The translations under genes were made by a program, and so were the position numbers. This document shows, one piece after another, positions 33,747 to 47,111 of a stretch of 64,000 nt of DNA. Origin of the DNA: Basidiobolus meristosporus CBS 931.73 (lineage: Eukaryota; Basidiobolomycota; Basidiobolomycetes; Basidiobolales; Basidiobolaceae); NCBI GenBank assembly GCA_002104905.1, contig MCFE01000001.1, positions 62,001 through 126,000 of the forward strand, given 5' to 3'. Position 1 is the first letter of the stretch. Each line of letters begins with the position of its first letter. The notes beneath the pieces were generated by a model. That model saw only the letters and a program-made list of their open reading frames with translations, was not told the DNA's origin and did not search any database.

Positions 33747-34574
33747 TGCCATTGCTTTGAATTGCTCACATTTGTAATGATCCCAACAACCCTTTTTTTT
33801 TGCAATCCAAATTGAGCCATTGCAAATCAGTGATCATCAAATTTTTGATATAAGTAATATCAAGGTCATCTCACATTTGAGACAGAACCCCTATAAATAA
33901 ACACCCTGCATATATATATGTCATCTGTAATACCAGTGCAGCTATTGGATTTGTTTTGCACCTACACAATTGCTTGTGTGCTAGCTATGACACCTTGTCC
34001 AGTCACCAGGATCAGGGATTTACTTGCTCAATTGGCAAAATGGGATATTTGATGGCAAATCAGGTAGCTTTTTCAGTAGTCAATGAGCCAATTGGGGGCT
34101 GCCAGCTTCAGGATACTTTTGGACCAATTAACCACTGAGATACCGTCCAATTCGAGTGAGGGTAACCAAAATGGTAAGTATCAGTGTAGTTTATAGTGTG
34201 ATACACATTTATTTCCATTTACATTAAAGAAACATATCCAAATACCGGATTTTACCTGCCATTATAGCGGTATCCAATTGCGCACGTGATGCAAACATTA
34301 CAAGTTGGCGCAATCATCCGCGTCAACCTCATTGTGTCAGATTGTGCCATAGTGTGTGAGATTGTCCAAGAACAATCCTGCCTTCTGGTAGCTATAATAT
34401 TGCGCCCAATTGTTCTTTGCAACCGCGGATTGCGCCATGCGCCCTGGCATGGTACAATGGAACAAGTCTATTATAAATAAAGTTGTGGCACCACATTCAC
34501 AAAATACATGTAACACTATTTCCCCATTTGTTTGACTCACTTCCACATATATGCTGCCAAAAAGTAAAGCAAAG

Positions 34575-36574
34575 TTGTCTGGTTCCCAGCTAAACCCCAC
34601 CACTGATGGCTACAGAAGAATGGTTGGACCACAGCTTGCTTTGACATTCAGTGCAACAAGCGGGTGACATCCAAAAAAGGCCCTGTGGACAGTGTGCCCA
34701 TTGAGGGTAATACTGCAAACTCCTCAGGCTTTCAGTCAAGTAGGCAATTGAGAACCTCTGTGGAGCCACAAGCTGATTGTTATGCTCAGGCAGATGACAA
34801 TGTAGCAAATGCAGTACCCTCAGCTGAAGACCAGCAAGTGGCCATAATAACATCATCACCACCCATATTAGCAAGTATGTTGTGAGCTCATATCAAAGCA
34901 TTAATGAAGCAATTAGATGCAGTGACTGATACAATAGATGCAATGGCCCAGAGAAATCAGGAAATAGTCCAGAAACAGGATGAGCGGATAATACATGTGG
35001 AGCAATCAATATCACAGGTAGAGAAAGCAGTATTGTTGCTGCAAAGAAGGAACTCAAGTAGCTCAGTGTCACAGCCAAGAATTGAGCCATCTCCCAATGA
35101 AACAGCAGAGAAACACCATACAGTCTTTGAAACACAACAACAGTGCTTGAAGATGAAGCCCACCAAAAAATCTATCACAGCATGGGAGGGAGACAATGTG
35201 GTGTCTATACCAAAGCCTAAGAATCAAAAGTCATTGAAGATCTGTGATGCCATACAGTGCAATAATGAAGGGTGTACTAAAATACAAGAGGCTGTCAGAA
35301 GTCTAGCATGCCATCACCTTAAGGCCAGCATACCATGGGACCATCAGGAACTCAAGGCCAAGCAGAATATATTTGACTTGTTCCATGAGCATTATCCTGG
35401 ATTCAAACAGGCAAACAGATTTTGGGCAAGCATTGGTATGCTAAGAAAGTATCTTCAGAATAACAGAAACTGTCAAAGACAGAAGAATAAGGGTGCCATG
35501 GCTAAAAACCAGTGGCTTCCTTAAGAGCCCATTACTAGTCAGGCCCAAAGCTCCAGACAAGTGTCAAGGAGATGTCAGGTAGCTGGAAGAGCACCAAATA
35601 GGGACAAGCAGGCAGATGCATATGCACCAGCACAATATTTATCAAGGAAAAAGTGTAGTACCACTCAAGCAGCACCCAGTTAAAGTACCAGTGATGGATC
35701 TGGCAGTGATAAAAACCAGCTGCTTTTACAGGAGCCCATCACAACTGTGGTTGAGAGCCCAAAACAAGCGGAAAAGAAATGTCAGGTTGCAAGAAGAGTG
35801 CCAGCAAGGGACAAGCAGGCCAAAACAGATATGTCAGAGCAGAATCTATCCAGGAGACAACATAGTTCTTTACAAGAAGCACCCTAAGTAGCAGTGATAT
35901 ACCTGGCAGTGACAAAGGAAAAGGTAAAGGGAAAAATGTCTACCCAAGCCTTTGTCAGGGAGGCATGCAAAGAAACTGCAGCTCTTGCCAATTAACACCG
36001 CAAACCTGGAGCAGAGTGAGTCCCATCATAGCCAAGAAGAATTACCAACAAGAACACAGCTGTTTTCACAAGAGGTGGAGGCACAGCCAGTTGAGCTACA
36101 CTTCAGCAGGGTAGATGAGTTTGCTGAAAAAGACAATTAATCTACCACAGCCTCCATATCCTCCATTTTTGACAGAGTGGAGATCCCACTGACAGTCAAG
36201 GCTACAATGTCAAGAGCTCAAAAGACTATCACAATGCCTTCAATGGAGTTTGGGAACATTAATAGGCACACCAAGAGGTTGCAGCATGTCTTCAAGAGCA
36301 GTGCTCAAGAAAACGCTCTGAAATATTGCAAGGATTTATTGCAAAGACTGGCAGATGAGGTGCTAAACCTTGCAGTGCCAGCTGAAGACCAGGACATGTA
36401 GGAACCAGTGAGTGAACAGTGGCATAAAGCCATTGGGTTCCTGCCAAAGTTGTGGAACCACAGGGTTACAGCAGAAATACTTATTGAGTGGTGGATTTTA
36501 ATGGAGTTACTTGCTGAGTGTGGGGTTGGGCTTAATGTTAGTGTAGGGTATAGGGACCTGTATAGTTCAATATA
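34575..36574 (+). pseudogene. Uncharacterised coiled-coil protein of the CACTA-like element (copy 2)
   Basis: The better preserved copy of the unrecognised protein. The N-terminus is damaged by a frameshift (34,600-34,670). TSKKGPVDSVPIEGNTANSS is at 34,664. A clear coiled coil follows at 34,904-35,050 (AVTDTIDAMAQRNQEIVQKQ, DERIIHVEQSISQVEKAVLL). The central region reads ITAWEGDNVVSIPKPKNQKS and WDHQELKAKQNIFDLFHEHY. Two or three degenerate tandem repeats lie at 35,530-35,900 (unit around SPKQAEKKCQVARRVPARDK), then a Gly/Lys string. A C-terminal domain is at 36,177-36,574 (LQHVFKSSAQENALKYCKDL, EQWHKAIGFLPK). A stop at 36,399 replaces a Trp present in copy 1. No known domain is evident. Confidence 0.6.
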
Positions 36575-36814
36575 ATGGGCAAGTGAGGTACAACTGAAGT
36601 TTCAACAGAAATAAATCAATTTGTACGCATGAAAAGTAAGAGATACGGTTGAGTCAGGAAGTAAATAGTGTGAAAAAGAGGCAATAGCCAATCAATTCAC
36701 ACAAATGTAGGAGGCAATAGAGTGTCCAGGATCAGAAAGTGTTATTGATACACATAAGCAATAATACAAATACCTGAACTGGATGAGCTGCATATGTACT
36801 TATTCAGGTGGCCT

Positions 36815-37162
36815 TGTTGTAAAATTTGTATTTCCACCTAAATATTCACCTAACTTAGTCACTTAGATCATTACCTTCAAATCCTAGAGAATACTGACCA
36901 AATTCCTTGTTGGGATTTACTTAGAATATTTTCACCAAAATACCAGGTACCCAGAGCATGATAATTCTCAAAGTTGTCCAAACTGCCCCAAACTTTGCAC
37001 ACATGTTCTTGGGACCTTCCTTAACCTATTCTATGTGTTTGTAATGCCAAGACCAGGTAAAAGTATAAATACTACTTTTACATTCAGTAAATCATTAAGT
37101 GAAAACCACATAATCTACTTGTTCTCCCAATCACTTCCAATATCTCCAAGACTCTTACAACA
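36815..37162 (+). repeat. Solo LTR of Copia-B without target duplication
   Basis: 348 bp, same ends and length as the LTRs of the element at 22,332-27,012, and similar to each with scattered differences. The flanking 5-mers differ (GGCCT left, GAGAA right). The left neighbour is the end of the CACTA-like element; the right neighbour is the interior of a gypsy pol gene. Confidence 0.93.
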
Positions 37163-39707
37163 GAGAATTCATGGGCAATGAATAAATGTATATTTGTAAT
37201 CATGTAGAGTATCAAGCCAGTTGGTAAGCATTGGAGTCAAAGTTTTTTGAATGCAGATATAGACAAGGGCTTAGTGGTCAGTGTGCAAAGTAAAAGGGTT
37301 ACCCCATAGATACTGGTGAAACTTCTTCAAGGCAAAGACTATGGTAAGTAGCTCCTTCTTAGTGGTAGAGTAGTTTCTCTCAGCAGGCTATAGGGATCTG
37401 GCTTGAAAAGATATCCAGTGAGGTGGATTTTGGTCTCTATCCCAGTATTGGACAGCCCCTGTCCCAACATTATATGATTCTGTAGCAACAACAAAGGTCT
37501 TAGTAAAGTCTGGGTAGGATATGGTGGGTGCTTGTGGAAGCAATTGGCAGAATGACTCAAATGCTTGGTCATGAGCCTTGTTCCTGGCTGAGGGAAGATC
37601 AGGACTATGGTATAATGTATCCATAGGGGCACTCATTAAGGACATGAGTGGTATGTGTTCCCTGAGTTAGTTGAATAGTCCTATATAGAGTTGAAGCTGC
37701 TTACTGCTAGTGGGTGTTTTCAATTCAGGAGTATTTACCAGTTTGAAAGGGTCTAGTTGGTGGCCTACTGGTGTGACTATGAATCCAAGCAGATTGATTT
37801 TGAGGCAAGCAAAACTACACTTTTCAGCATTGAAAATTAGTCCAGCTGCTGTCAATCTATTGATTATGTCAGTGACATGAGTTGCGTGATCATCACAGTT
37901 TGTGGAAAATATGATGACATCATCAACAAACACTAATACTTATGGTGCCTTCTTGAGTATTATTGTCATAACTCTCTGGAACTAGCTGGTATGTGTCCTT
38001 AGGCCAAAGCAAGCTCCCTGAAACATCCATTGCATATTATTCCAAGTAAAGGCAGCCTTATGCTAATAATTGGGATGGATCTGGAATTGGTGATATGCAT
38101 CATCCAAGCCTGCCTTGGAGAATATTTTAGCTCTTGATAGTGAGGAAAAGATATCCTGAGTTCTTGCAATTGGATGTTTATGATCTTGGAGAAGTTTGCT
38201 CAGAGGTCCAGGGTCCAATCAGGGTCTCTTCAGATTTGAATTTCCATCAGTATATTTCCTAGGTGCCAGCATCAAAGGGCTGCTAAGTGTTGTGATGACA
38301 GGGGTTTGAGTGCTAATTCCATTGTCTGCCCACTTTTGGACTAATCATCAACTAAGTGTTGACATAAATGTGGAATGGGTATTGTCTCTTCTATGTTGAC
38401 TCACCAGATAGGGTTTCTAGTGTAACAATAGATTCTGCAATAGTGCAAAAACTGTTTCCTGGAATGGCTTGGTTTCTCTCTATGGCTAGCTGATTATCCA
38501 ATTTGACTGATTGAGAATATGCTTGAAAAGTTGGGGTTGACTCCTCCTCATCTGGATGGGGTGAGATAATTTCTGGAATCTGACTATTATGGGTGGCTGA
38601 GATTTAGTGATTCCAGAATAGGAAACTGGTAGTCTGCCTATGTGAAAGCCAAGTTTGATGAAGGTGTCTAGACCAATGACTACCTGAGGTCCAACTGGAA
38701 TGTCAATAACTTCTTTTCATCGATTATAGTTATTGAACCACAATGTATGCTGATTGGGTTGGTGATACCAATTCCTGTGGCTGAGAGGTCCTTAACAGTA
38801 AGTATGATTTTCCAGGTTGCTCTTGTATTCTTAATTTGAGTACTTTGACTACATTAGGTGATACAATAGAGTTGAATGATTCAGTATCAAGAAATGCTAC
38901 ATATGATTGGCTGCTGAGATTCAGTGGCACCTTTATGGCTTTTATCTGAGTGATTGGTTTCTTCTTTTCTTGAACAGTTGCCATTTTAGCTGGAAATTCA
39001 AAGAGGTTGTGATAATCTCAAACTCTAAGTTCTTCATATGCTTCCTCATACGCTGTCATATCATTGGTAGAGTGATCATCTAAGATCTGAGCAATTCTTG
39101 CCAATGGTGTAGAGTTCTTCTCAGGACAGGCAGGTAATTTATGTCCTATCTTTCCACACTTAAAGCATTTGTCATCAGCATGTGGATTATCAGTTCTGGT
39201 GTTTTGCTGCTTCCCTGAGGTGTTTCCTGACTTGTTTGACTGCTTGGTGAAGCCTTTGTATTCACTAGTAGAATGATAGCATCTTTCATGAAGCACACAA
39301 TGCTTAGTAGCAGTTGAATTCCTTTTGGTCACATGATAGTTCTCTTTTCTGGTTGTTGCCAGATATTGAGTGGAGTTGCCTGAAGCCTGGCAAGCAGGAT
39401 TAGAGGATTTTCAATGCTGTCAATTACTCTAGGAACAGTCTCCAGAGCTTCTTTGATAATTCCAATTTCATCATGGTAAGCAGATATAACTTCAAGGAGT
39501 TCATCTCTACAATGATTGTTAGATCTTGTCTTGGCATGCCTTGAGTGCTCAAGCATCAGGGTGTTTCTTTCATGCATGATCTTTTCAAGCTGTTCAATTT
39601 GTTCTTCCTGATTTCTTTGGGCTTCTTCCAGCATGGAAAGATTTGGATTGCTTGCTGCTGAGGACATCTTATAAAGTGGTTGAATATAATGGAATTTAAT
39701 GAAAAAA
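37163..39707 (-). mobile_element. Decayed Ty3/gypsy element G1 copy b, truncated in RNase H
   Basis: The - strand runs: gag N-terminus at 39,667-39,329 (MSSAASNPNLSMLEEAQRNQ), zinc knuckle at 39,332-39,018 (CFKCGKIGHKLPACPE), protease at 38,984-38,730 where the usual DSG/DTG is DTE (VAFLDTESFNSIVSP), reverse transcriptase at about 38,400-37,670 (FSKAGLDDAYHQFQIHP, FVDDVIIFSTNC) and RNase H (KAHDQAFESFCQLLP, FHQYLWGNPFTLHTDH). The frame ends at the chromodomain-less tail YKYTFIHCP, cut exactly at the Copia-B solo LTR. The middle of gag (capsid) is short, so an internal deletion is likely. Many stops are present. Confidence 0.85.
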
Positions 39708-40404
39708 TGGTGTATCTAAGAGAAAAGTGCAATAAAAATCTTGAATGGTTTAGCTGAACCTAGGTGACAACTAAGTGCAGAATCTTCAAATTGTCAGAGA
39801 GTGGCACAAATATTAGCAGAGAGGGTCTGGTCTAATATTGGTCTTGTATATAGCTGGGTTTGGCTACAAAGGCAACAGAGTTGGTTTGCTATGCAGGCTA
39901 GGCTTGGTGTTCTTGGGAGTGCAAGATATGCTTGGCTTGGGTAGAAACTAGAATGTAATTGTTGAGTTCTTAATTTTGCTGAGACAAAATCTCAATTTTG
40001 TTGCAACACTCACTAAACCAAAAGGTTCAGTAAGCCTTATTTATACTTTTTGGATCAAGTTGAATTAGTAAGCACCAAGACACTGGACTAATTGGAATCA
40101 GTTTGGATGTTGATAGGCACATGAGATAAATGAAAATTGCATCATCAATCATCTGATGTCTTGGCAACTGCTAAGTGGTTATATAGATTGCAGATGACTT
40201 ATCACTTGGAAAGGCTTAGCAGATCAGTAGAGGACATAATGACCACATGAAAATTGATCAGGTGTGATAGCCAAAAATAGATTCTGAGAAGTGATAAAAT
40301 AAACCATAACAGGCATTTGTTATGTTTAGGTCAGGGAAAATGGGTTAGGGTACTGATTTTCTCACAGAGTAAATTGGCTAAGATCTAAATGTTGATGCAT
40401 AACA
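39708..40404 (-). repeat. 5' LTR of gypsy G1 copy b
   Basis: 697 bp on the - strand, starting TGTTATGCATCAAC and ending GATACACCA, homologous to 19,182-19,876 and 5,016-4,327. The leader between LTR end and gag ATG (39,667) contains the intact site (CACTTTATAAGATG) that is occupied by the MITE in copy a. Confidence 0.75.
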
Positions 40405-42234
40405 CCATGTATCCCTATGAAAAATGCCACAGTTGGTATTTGCTGGAATCTAAGCTAGTATTGAGCTGTTGTACTGATGGTATCATGCCAGTATTGGGCT
40501 GGTGTTTCTATTTCAGATTTCCAGTTGCAAATCATGGTGGAAGCAATCAGTAGCTGATTACCAGATTTGGTATGAATGATAGTCAGCCTAGTTACCCCTG
40601 GGAAAGGATGTCTGGTTGTCTGCTGTGTAGCTAGTACCTGATATATTTGGAGTTGTCACTTTTGGGAAAGTCAAAGTTTGATAGATATTGCAACATTATT
40701 CTACTGGCCTTTTCTTAGACTCCTTTTCTTTGGGCATTACTGGCTAATAGAAGAAATAGTTGCAAATATACCAACCAATCCATTATCTAGAGAGAATTTT
40801 AATATTACAGAATGCAGTTAGACCTTTTGAATATATGCATCTGGTATCTTACACTGTGTATTTGCTTTGGAATATACACTTAGCTTGGTGACTTATGCCA
40901 CAATCTACAAATCCTGAAGAATTCTGGCCATAACTTTTATTGGATGTATGAGGAGTGTTCCTCCAGGATATTAGATACCCAGGACATGCAGGATTGCAGA
41001 GCTGTCCAAAACACTCCAAGCTATGCATATATTCTATTGGGATACTCCTTAGCATATCTAAGAGGTTTTGCTTTCAAGACTTTGTAAAGTATCTATATTA
41101 CTTAAACACTTGATGAATCATTGAGCAAGAACCTCAGGATCTTCTTATGCCACCAACCACTTGCAATATGCCCAGACCTTGCACAGCAAAAGCTGCATAA
41201 CCTCCTTGTTCTAGTCATACCCCAAGAAAAAAACTGAGAAAAGGCTGGCAGAATATCCTCATAATATCAGCTCAACTCCAAGTTTCTCAAAGATGACAAC
41301 TCTCAACATCTAGGTACTGGCTCTTATGCTAACAAGTTGACATATTCTCCTGGAGGAGAATAAATCAACCTGTATTCATACTAAGCTTGGTAATCAGCTG
41401 CTCACTACTTCTGCCAAGAATTGCAACTGAAATTTTGAAGAGTGAGCACCAGCTGAACACCAGGAAAGTACTATTGGAACAGCAGCAGAATACCAGCTGA
41501 GAATCAGATGAATTTCAAGTCTGGGATGTTCTGTAGGGAATGGATACATTCATGCTTAGAAAGCTCCCAAGAACATGGATACATAGTTTGTGGATCTTTG
41601 GACAACTTTGAGATTTTTCATGTGTTGACCACCTGATATTTTGGTGAAGTATTCAAGTAGATCCTAACCAGAGATTTGGGCAGAATTCTCCAAAATATGT
41701 ATGCTGTGGCCCAAGTCAGATGGAGCATAGAGTCATTTGTTTTGTTTTGGGATCTAATTGCAAGGTGGGTCAGTAGAGGGTTAAGGGCAAGGGTGGGGTT
41801 ACAAGTGCACCTATACATCCACAGTTGGACAAGTGGTGAGCCAGCACTATCATATGTGGATTCAGCTGATAGGTAAAGGGCGGTTGGAAAGAGTTAGAAT
41901 AAAGCTACCATGTAAATGATGTTGTTAAGCCTAGTATCCCCAAGTGGGCATGATTACTGAGTGAAGGTGGTGCCTGATGCTACAAGGAGCTATTTTATCC
42001 AAAGGTAGACCTTACCAGATAGATGATAAACTCCAGCTGGGGGCAATCATGATGTCACATCTCTCAGTAAAGGGCTACACAGGGAAGATGGTATGGGTAC
42101 ACGGGAGATGGGGGACTGAAAGGGCAGTGGGATTGGGTCTGATGAGAAGATTCGGCGTAAACATCCACGAAGACATGGAGACACGGGTAAAAGTGGACAT
42201 GGACGTGGAGAAGGGGCCCCGCGCACGAACCAGG
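40405..42234. other. Gene-free AT-rich tail of the repeat region and compositional boundary
   Basis: No gene or repeat could be assigned to 40,405-42,050. Short open frames here are random. From about 42,080 the sequence becomes CpG-containing and purine-rich, and within 200 bp it enters the terminal exon of the PAK kinase on the - strand. Positions 42,050-42,234 are the 3' flank of that gene. Confidence 0.5.
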
Positions 42235-44540
<2,306 letters not shown>

Positions 44541-44896
44541 CTGCTTCGCTCACCAAACGCAACGATAACGGGAAAAAGGTAGGTACGACTGAGAGCACGT
44601 CGAGCAAACAACCACTCAACGCAATACGAAGTAGGAGAATATCGGAAGCTAGGCTAACCAGTGGATGGTTGGCTTTGGACACGCACCAACGCAGAATACC
44701 GGTGATGTGTCTAGGGCTGGGAATGACTGCTTCCGGAATCCATGGGGAATACTATGATCGATGTCAGAATCCAGGAGCTTTTATTGCCGGACAAATATGG
44801 TGGTTCTATTCAGAATGGGATCATTGGTTGGTAGGATCCAGGGGAATTTACAAGCTTCGAGGGGTAGTGGTGATGCTTACTAGTGTTACAATTTGT
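44541..44896. other. Intergenic region between desaturase 3' end and PAK kinase start
   Basis: 356 bp upstream of the kinase and downstream of the desaturase, both on -. It must hold the kinase promoter. I see no distinctive motif. Confidence 0.4.
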
Positions 44897-46315
44897 CTAT
44901 TCTACGTGGAGGTGGCCACGGGCCTCGTGCGCGGCCACCTTCATGATGAACGATACTTGGTTGGCGACATCGCGCAGGGAGCCGATGACGATCCCATTGC
45001 CTTTGATGAAGCCGTGGTGATGGTACTCCAGGTCAACCTCATCGCAGAACTCCTGGACGAGAGGCTGAACGCGTCGGAGATTGTGGCGAGGCACCCGTGG
45101 GAAGAGGTGGTGGATGGTTTGGAACTGCAGTCCACCATGGAACCAGTCGAACCAGGCGGGGCAGTCGACATCCATAGTGGTACGAAGCTGGCGAGAAGCG
45201 AAGCTCTCATCCGGGCCGTGGTCATCGGTGGACATCCCGTAATGGGAAAGGGTGATCTGAACGTGGAGCATCATGGTGAAGACGTGGGATACCATAATGT
45301 ACATGAAGATCATCCCCCAACTAGGAAGGAACGACACCAGATAGGAATACCACGAGCAGAAGAATGCCAGTCCCAGCAGCTCCCACTTACGAAGAGGGGC
45401 GTGCTCGTCGGTGATTAGGAAGATTAGCCCCTGGACGTAGAGGTTGAACCTGCCAAAGCAAAGGATGGGATAGTACAAGTAATGCTGGACCGAGATGAGC
45501 ACCTTGGAGGCGCCGTCGAATTCCAGGATCTTGTTGTGGTAGGTGGAGAACAGGTTGTTGAAAAACTGGGACGTGACTGCAAAGAAGGGTAGGAGCTGGA
45601 TGTCGGGGTCGTGCTCGGGATGGTTGGTGATGATGTGATGAACGTTGTGGCTCTTCTTCCACCAGCCGATGGACAGGCCGCCCAGGTAGTTGCCCAGGAG
45701 AATCCCGATAACGCTGTCATACTTCATGTTCTGGGTGATCTCGTTGTGGCCGGCATCATGGGCACAGAAAGCGCTTTGGTGCCAGACGAAAGCGTTCGCC
45801 AGCGCAGCAATGAGATAGTTCCAGTAGGTTTTCGGTCCCCAGAGGATCAGGCCCACCATGATTGCAAAGGCGATAGTGCAACGGATGGCCTCCCACGCGT
45901 AGCACCGATAGTTCGTTTCGTACAGACCAAGCGAGCGAATCTTTGTATCAAGGCGCTTGTAGGACTCGGAAATTCTTTGCTGGGCTTTCAGATCGACCGT
46001 GCGGCCTGCGCTCATGAGAGGCTCTTCCACCAGATCTCCGACGTAGAAGTGCTTCATTTTCTTGGTGAGGACCCATTCGGGATGCATCGCCTGAACCACG
46101 TCAGTGGCATCTTTACCGAGCATGTGTCTCACGGCAAGCTCACCACCAGGATGGTACTTGATCCATTTGTTCAATTTGTAGACCTGTGCCTTATAGATGA
46201 TTAAGATCTCCCCGTTCTGTACGCGGGTCCTCACCTCCGACATGGTGAAAGACGGAGGCCCATGTGGCAAAGGGGTGTGGACATGAACTGCCTCAAAGGA
46301 CTGTGGAGGAGACAT
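44897..46315 (-). CDS. Cytochrome b5-fused front-end desaturase (delta-8 sphingolipid / delta-6 acyl type)
   Basis: A single exon of 472 residues. The N-terminal cytochrome b5 domain has the heme motif HPGG at 55-58 (WIKYHPGGELAVRHMLGKDA). The membrane desaturase has three His boxes: HDAGH (186-190), HNVHH (223-227) and QTIHH (399-403). A Gln replacing the first His of box 3 is the signature of front-end desaturases. Hydrophobic segments lie around 135-180 and 300-352. These enzymes sit in the ER and use the fused b5 for electrons. The overall pattern is closest to fungal delta-8 sphingolipid long-chain-base desaturases, but a fatty-acid delta-5/6 substrate cannot be excluded from sequence alone. 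A second ATG lies at codon 25 (MSEVRTRV), just before the b5 domain, and could be the true start. The lack of introns contrasts with its neighbours. Confidence 0.9.
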   Translation of the reverse strand: MSPPQSFEAVHVHTPLPHGPPSFTMSEVRTRVQNGEILIIYKAQVYKLNKWIKYHPGGELAVRHMLGKDATDVVQAMHPEWVLTKKMKHFYVGDLVEEPLMSAGRTVDLKAQQRISESYKRLDTKIRSLGLYETNYRCYAWEAIRCTIAFAIMVGLILWGPKTYWNYLIAALANAFVWHQSAFCAHDAGHNEITQNMKYDSVIGILLGNYLGGLSIGWWKKSHNVHHIITNHPEHDPDIQLLPFFAVTSQFFNNLFSTYHNKILEFDGASKVLISVQHYLYYPILCFGRFNLYVQGLIFLITDEHAPLRKWELLGLAFFCSWYSYLVSFLPSWGMIFMYIMVSHVFTMMLHVQITLSHYGMSTDDHGPDESFASRQLRTTMDVDCPAWFDWFHGGLQFQTIHHLFPRVPRHNLRRVQPLVQEFCDEVDLEYHHHGFIKGNGIVIGSLRDVANQVSFIMKVAAHEARGHLHVE

Positions 46316-47111
46316 GAGCGAAGGAAATTGTCAGTCCAGATGTGTAATGTGCTGCGTTTTATTCCAATCCACCGCCAAGCAACCTCGATGTGTATTGTCA
46401 TAATACCTGCCAAGCATTGACCAATCATCTCCCCTCGCTTGTGGCACCGTGGAAGGTGTCTCTGGGAAACTCTATTGAAATATCCCAATTGGGAAGTCCT
46501 TGGACGACGCTAATAATCCTAATCTAAGATTCTTGACTGGCCCAGCACCTCCAAATAAGATTATCAGCTCCATTGCGCTTTGGACCAAATTGGCCTGAAG
46601 TAACGTTTATTCTTAGGGAGCAATCCGATTAGTAGCAATGGTTGCCATCTGGGCGTACAAGCTCGCAAAATCATGACAACTGGAGAGCAACTGCACCACC
46701 CTCCCACCTTGACTCTCGACACGCATTGGCTAGAAGAAAAAGGGAATGAATCCGGCTCTACCCCATTCTTACATATTCACATTCATTTACTTGATTCCTA
46801 TACATAGATATCACCATCCCAAAGTGTGTCATGCACGCAATTTCCACGGTTGGCGGCGACTAATCAAGCTGGTTAAGTACAATCAACTCTCGCGGAGAGT
46901 TGATTAAATCCCACCAAAGTATATAATCACTTGAGGCCACTCAAAATCCGCCCAAGATCCACATTAATACCATCATCAATAGCATCATGGACGCCCTGTC
47001 TCTTTGCGAATCCCTTTTTTATACACAACCTATCCCTCCCTGCTGGTTGACGTAGTTCCGCCAAACCCCACATATTCGTTCTACATACACACCCACACAC
47101 ACATACAGAGC
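46316..47111. promoter_or_regulatory. Divergent promoter region, desaturase (-) and PP6 phosphatase (+)
   Basis: 796 bp between two divergent starts. It contains a near-perfect 25-bp inverted repeat at 46,881-46,905 (arms AATCAACTCTC and GAGAGTTGATT around GCG) and a TATA-like AGTATATAATC at 46,918-46,928. A CACACA-rich stretch at 47,087-47,105 directly precedes the PP6 ATG. Confidence 0.5.

Larger units (their letters stand above)
31087..34469. mobile_element. PIF/Harbinger-type DNA transposon, 3,383 bp, precise ends
   Basis: The left end AGACTTGTTCCGTTG and the right end (reverse complement AGACTTGTTCCATTG) are inverted. A 3-bp duplication ATT flanks it (31,084-31,086 and 34,470-34,472). 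Inside are a DDE transposase (-) and a divergently transcribed second frame (+) with a basic C-terminus; two divergent or adjacent proteins are typical of PIF/Harbinger. CpG dinucleotides are common inside, unlike in the surrounding element, so it arrived late. Confidence 0.88.
29594..36813. mobile_element. CACTA/Plavaka-like DNA transposon, copy 2, split by a PIF/Harbinger element
   Basis: The Tnp2 pseudogene (31,060-29,594, -) and the coiled-coil gene (34,575-36,574, +) diverge exactly as in copy 1 but are separated by the 3,383-bp element 31,087-34,469. If that element and one ATT are removed, the intergenic sequence aligns with copy 1 at 7,790-7,880. The right end at 36,790-36,811 carries the proposed terminal repeat. 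The Tnp2 end is truncated near 29,594. Confidence 0.75.

Noticed and set aside
1-42050. RIP (repeat-induced point mutation) as the cause of decay
   Set aside because: Stops include changes other than C-to-T (for example TAC or TAT to TAA), and LTR differences fit CpG decay better than the CpA bias of RIP. I could not compute indices, so it is not fully excluded.
44669-45418. 249-residue + strand frame opposite the desaturase
   Set aside because: It is antisense to a well-supported gene with cytochrome b5 and three His boxes, and its product has no recognisable domain. The same applies to 45,611-46,204.
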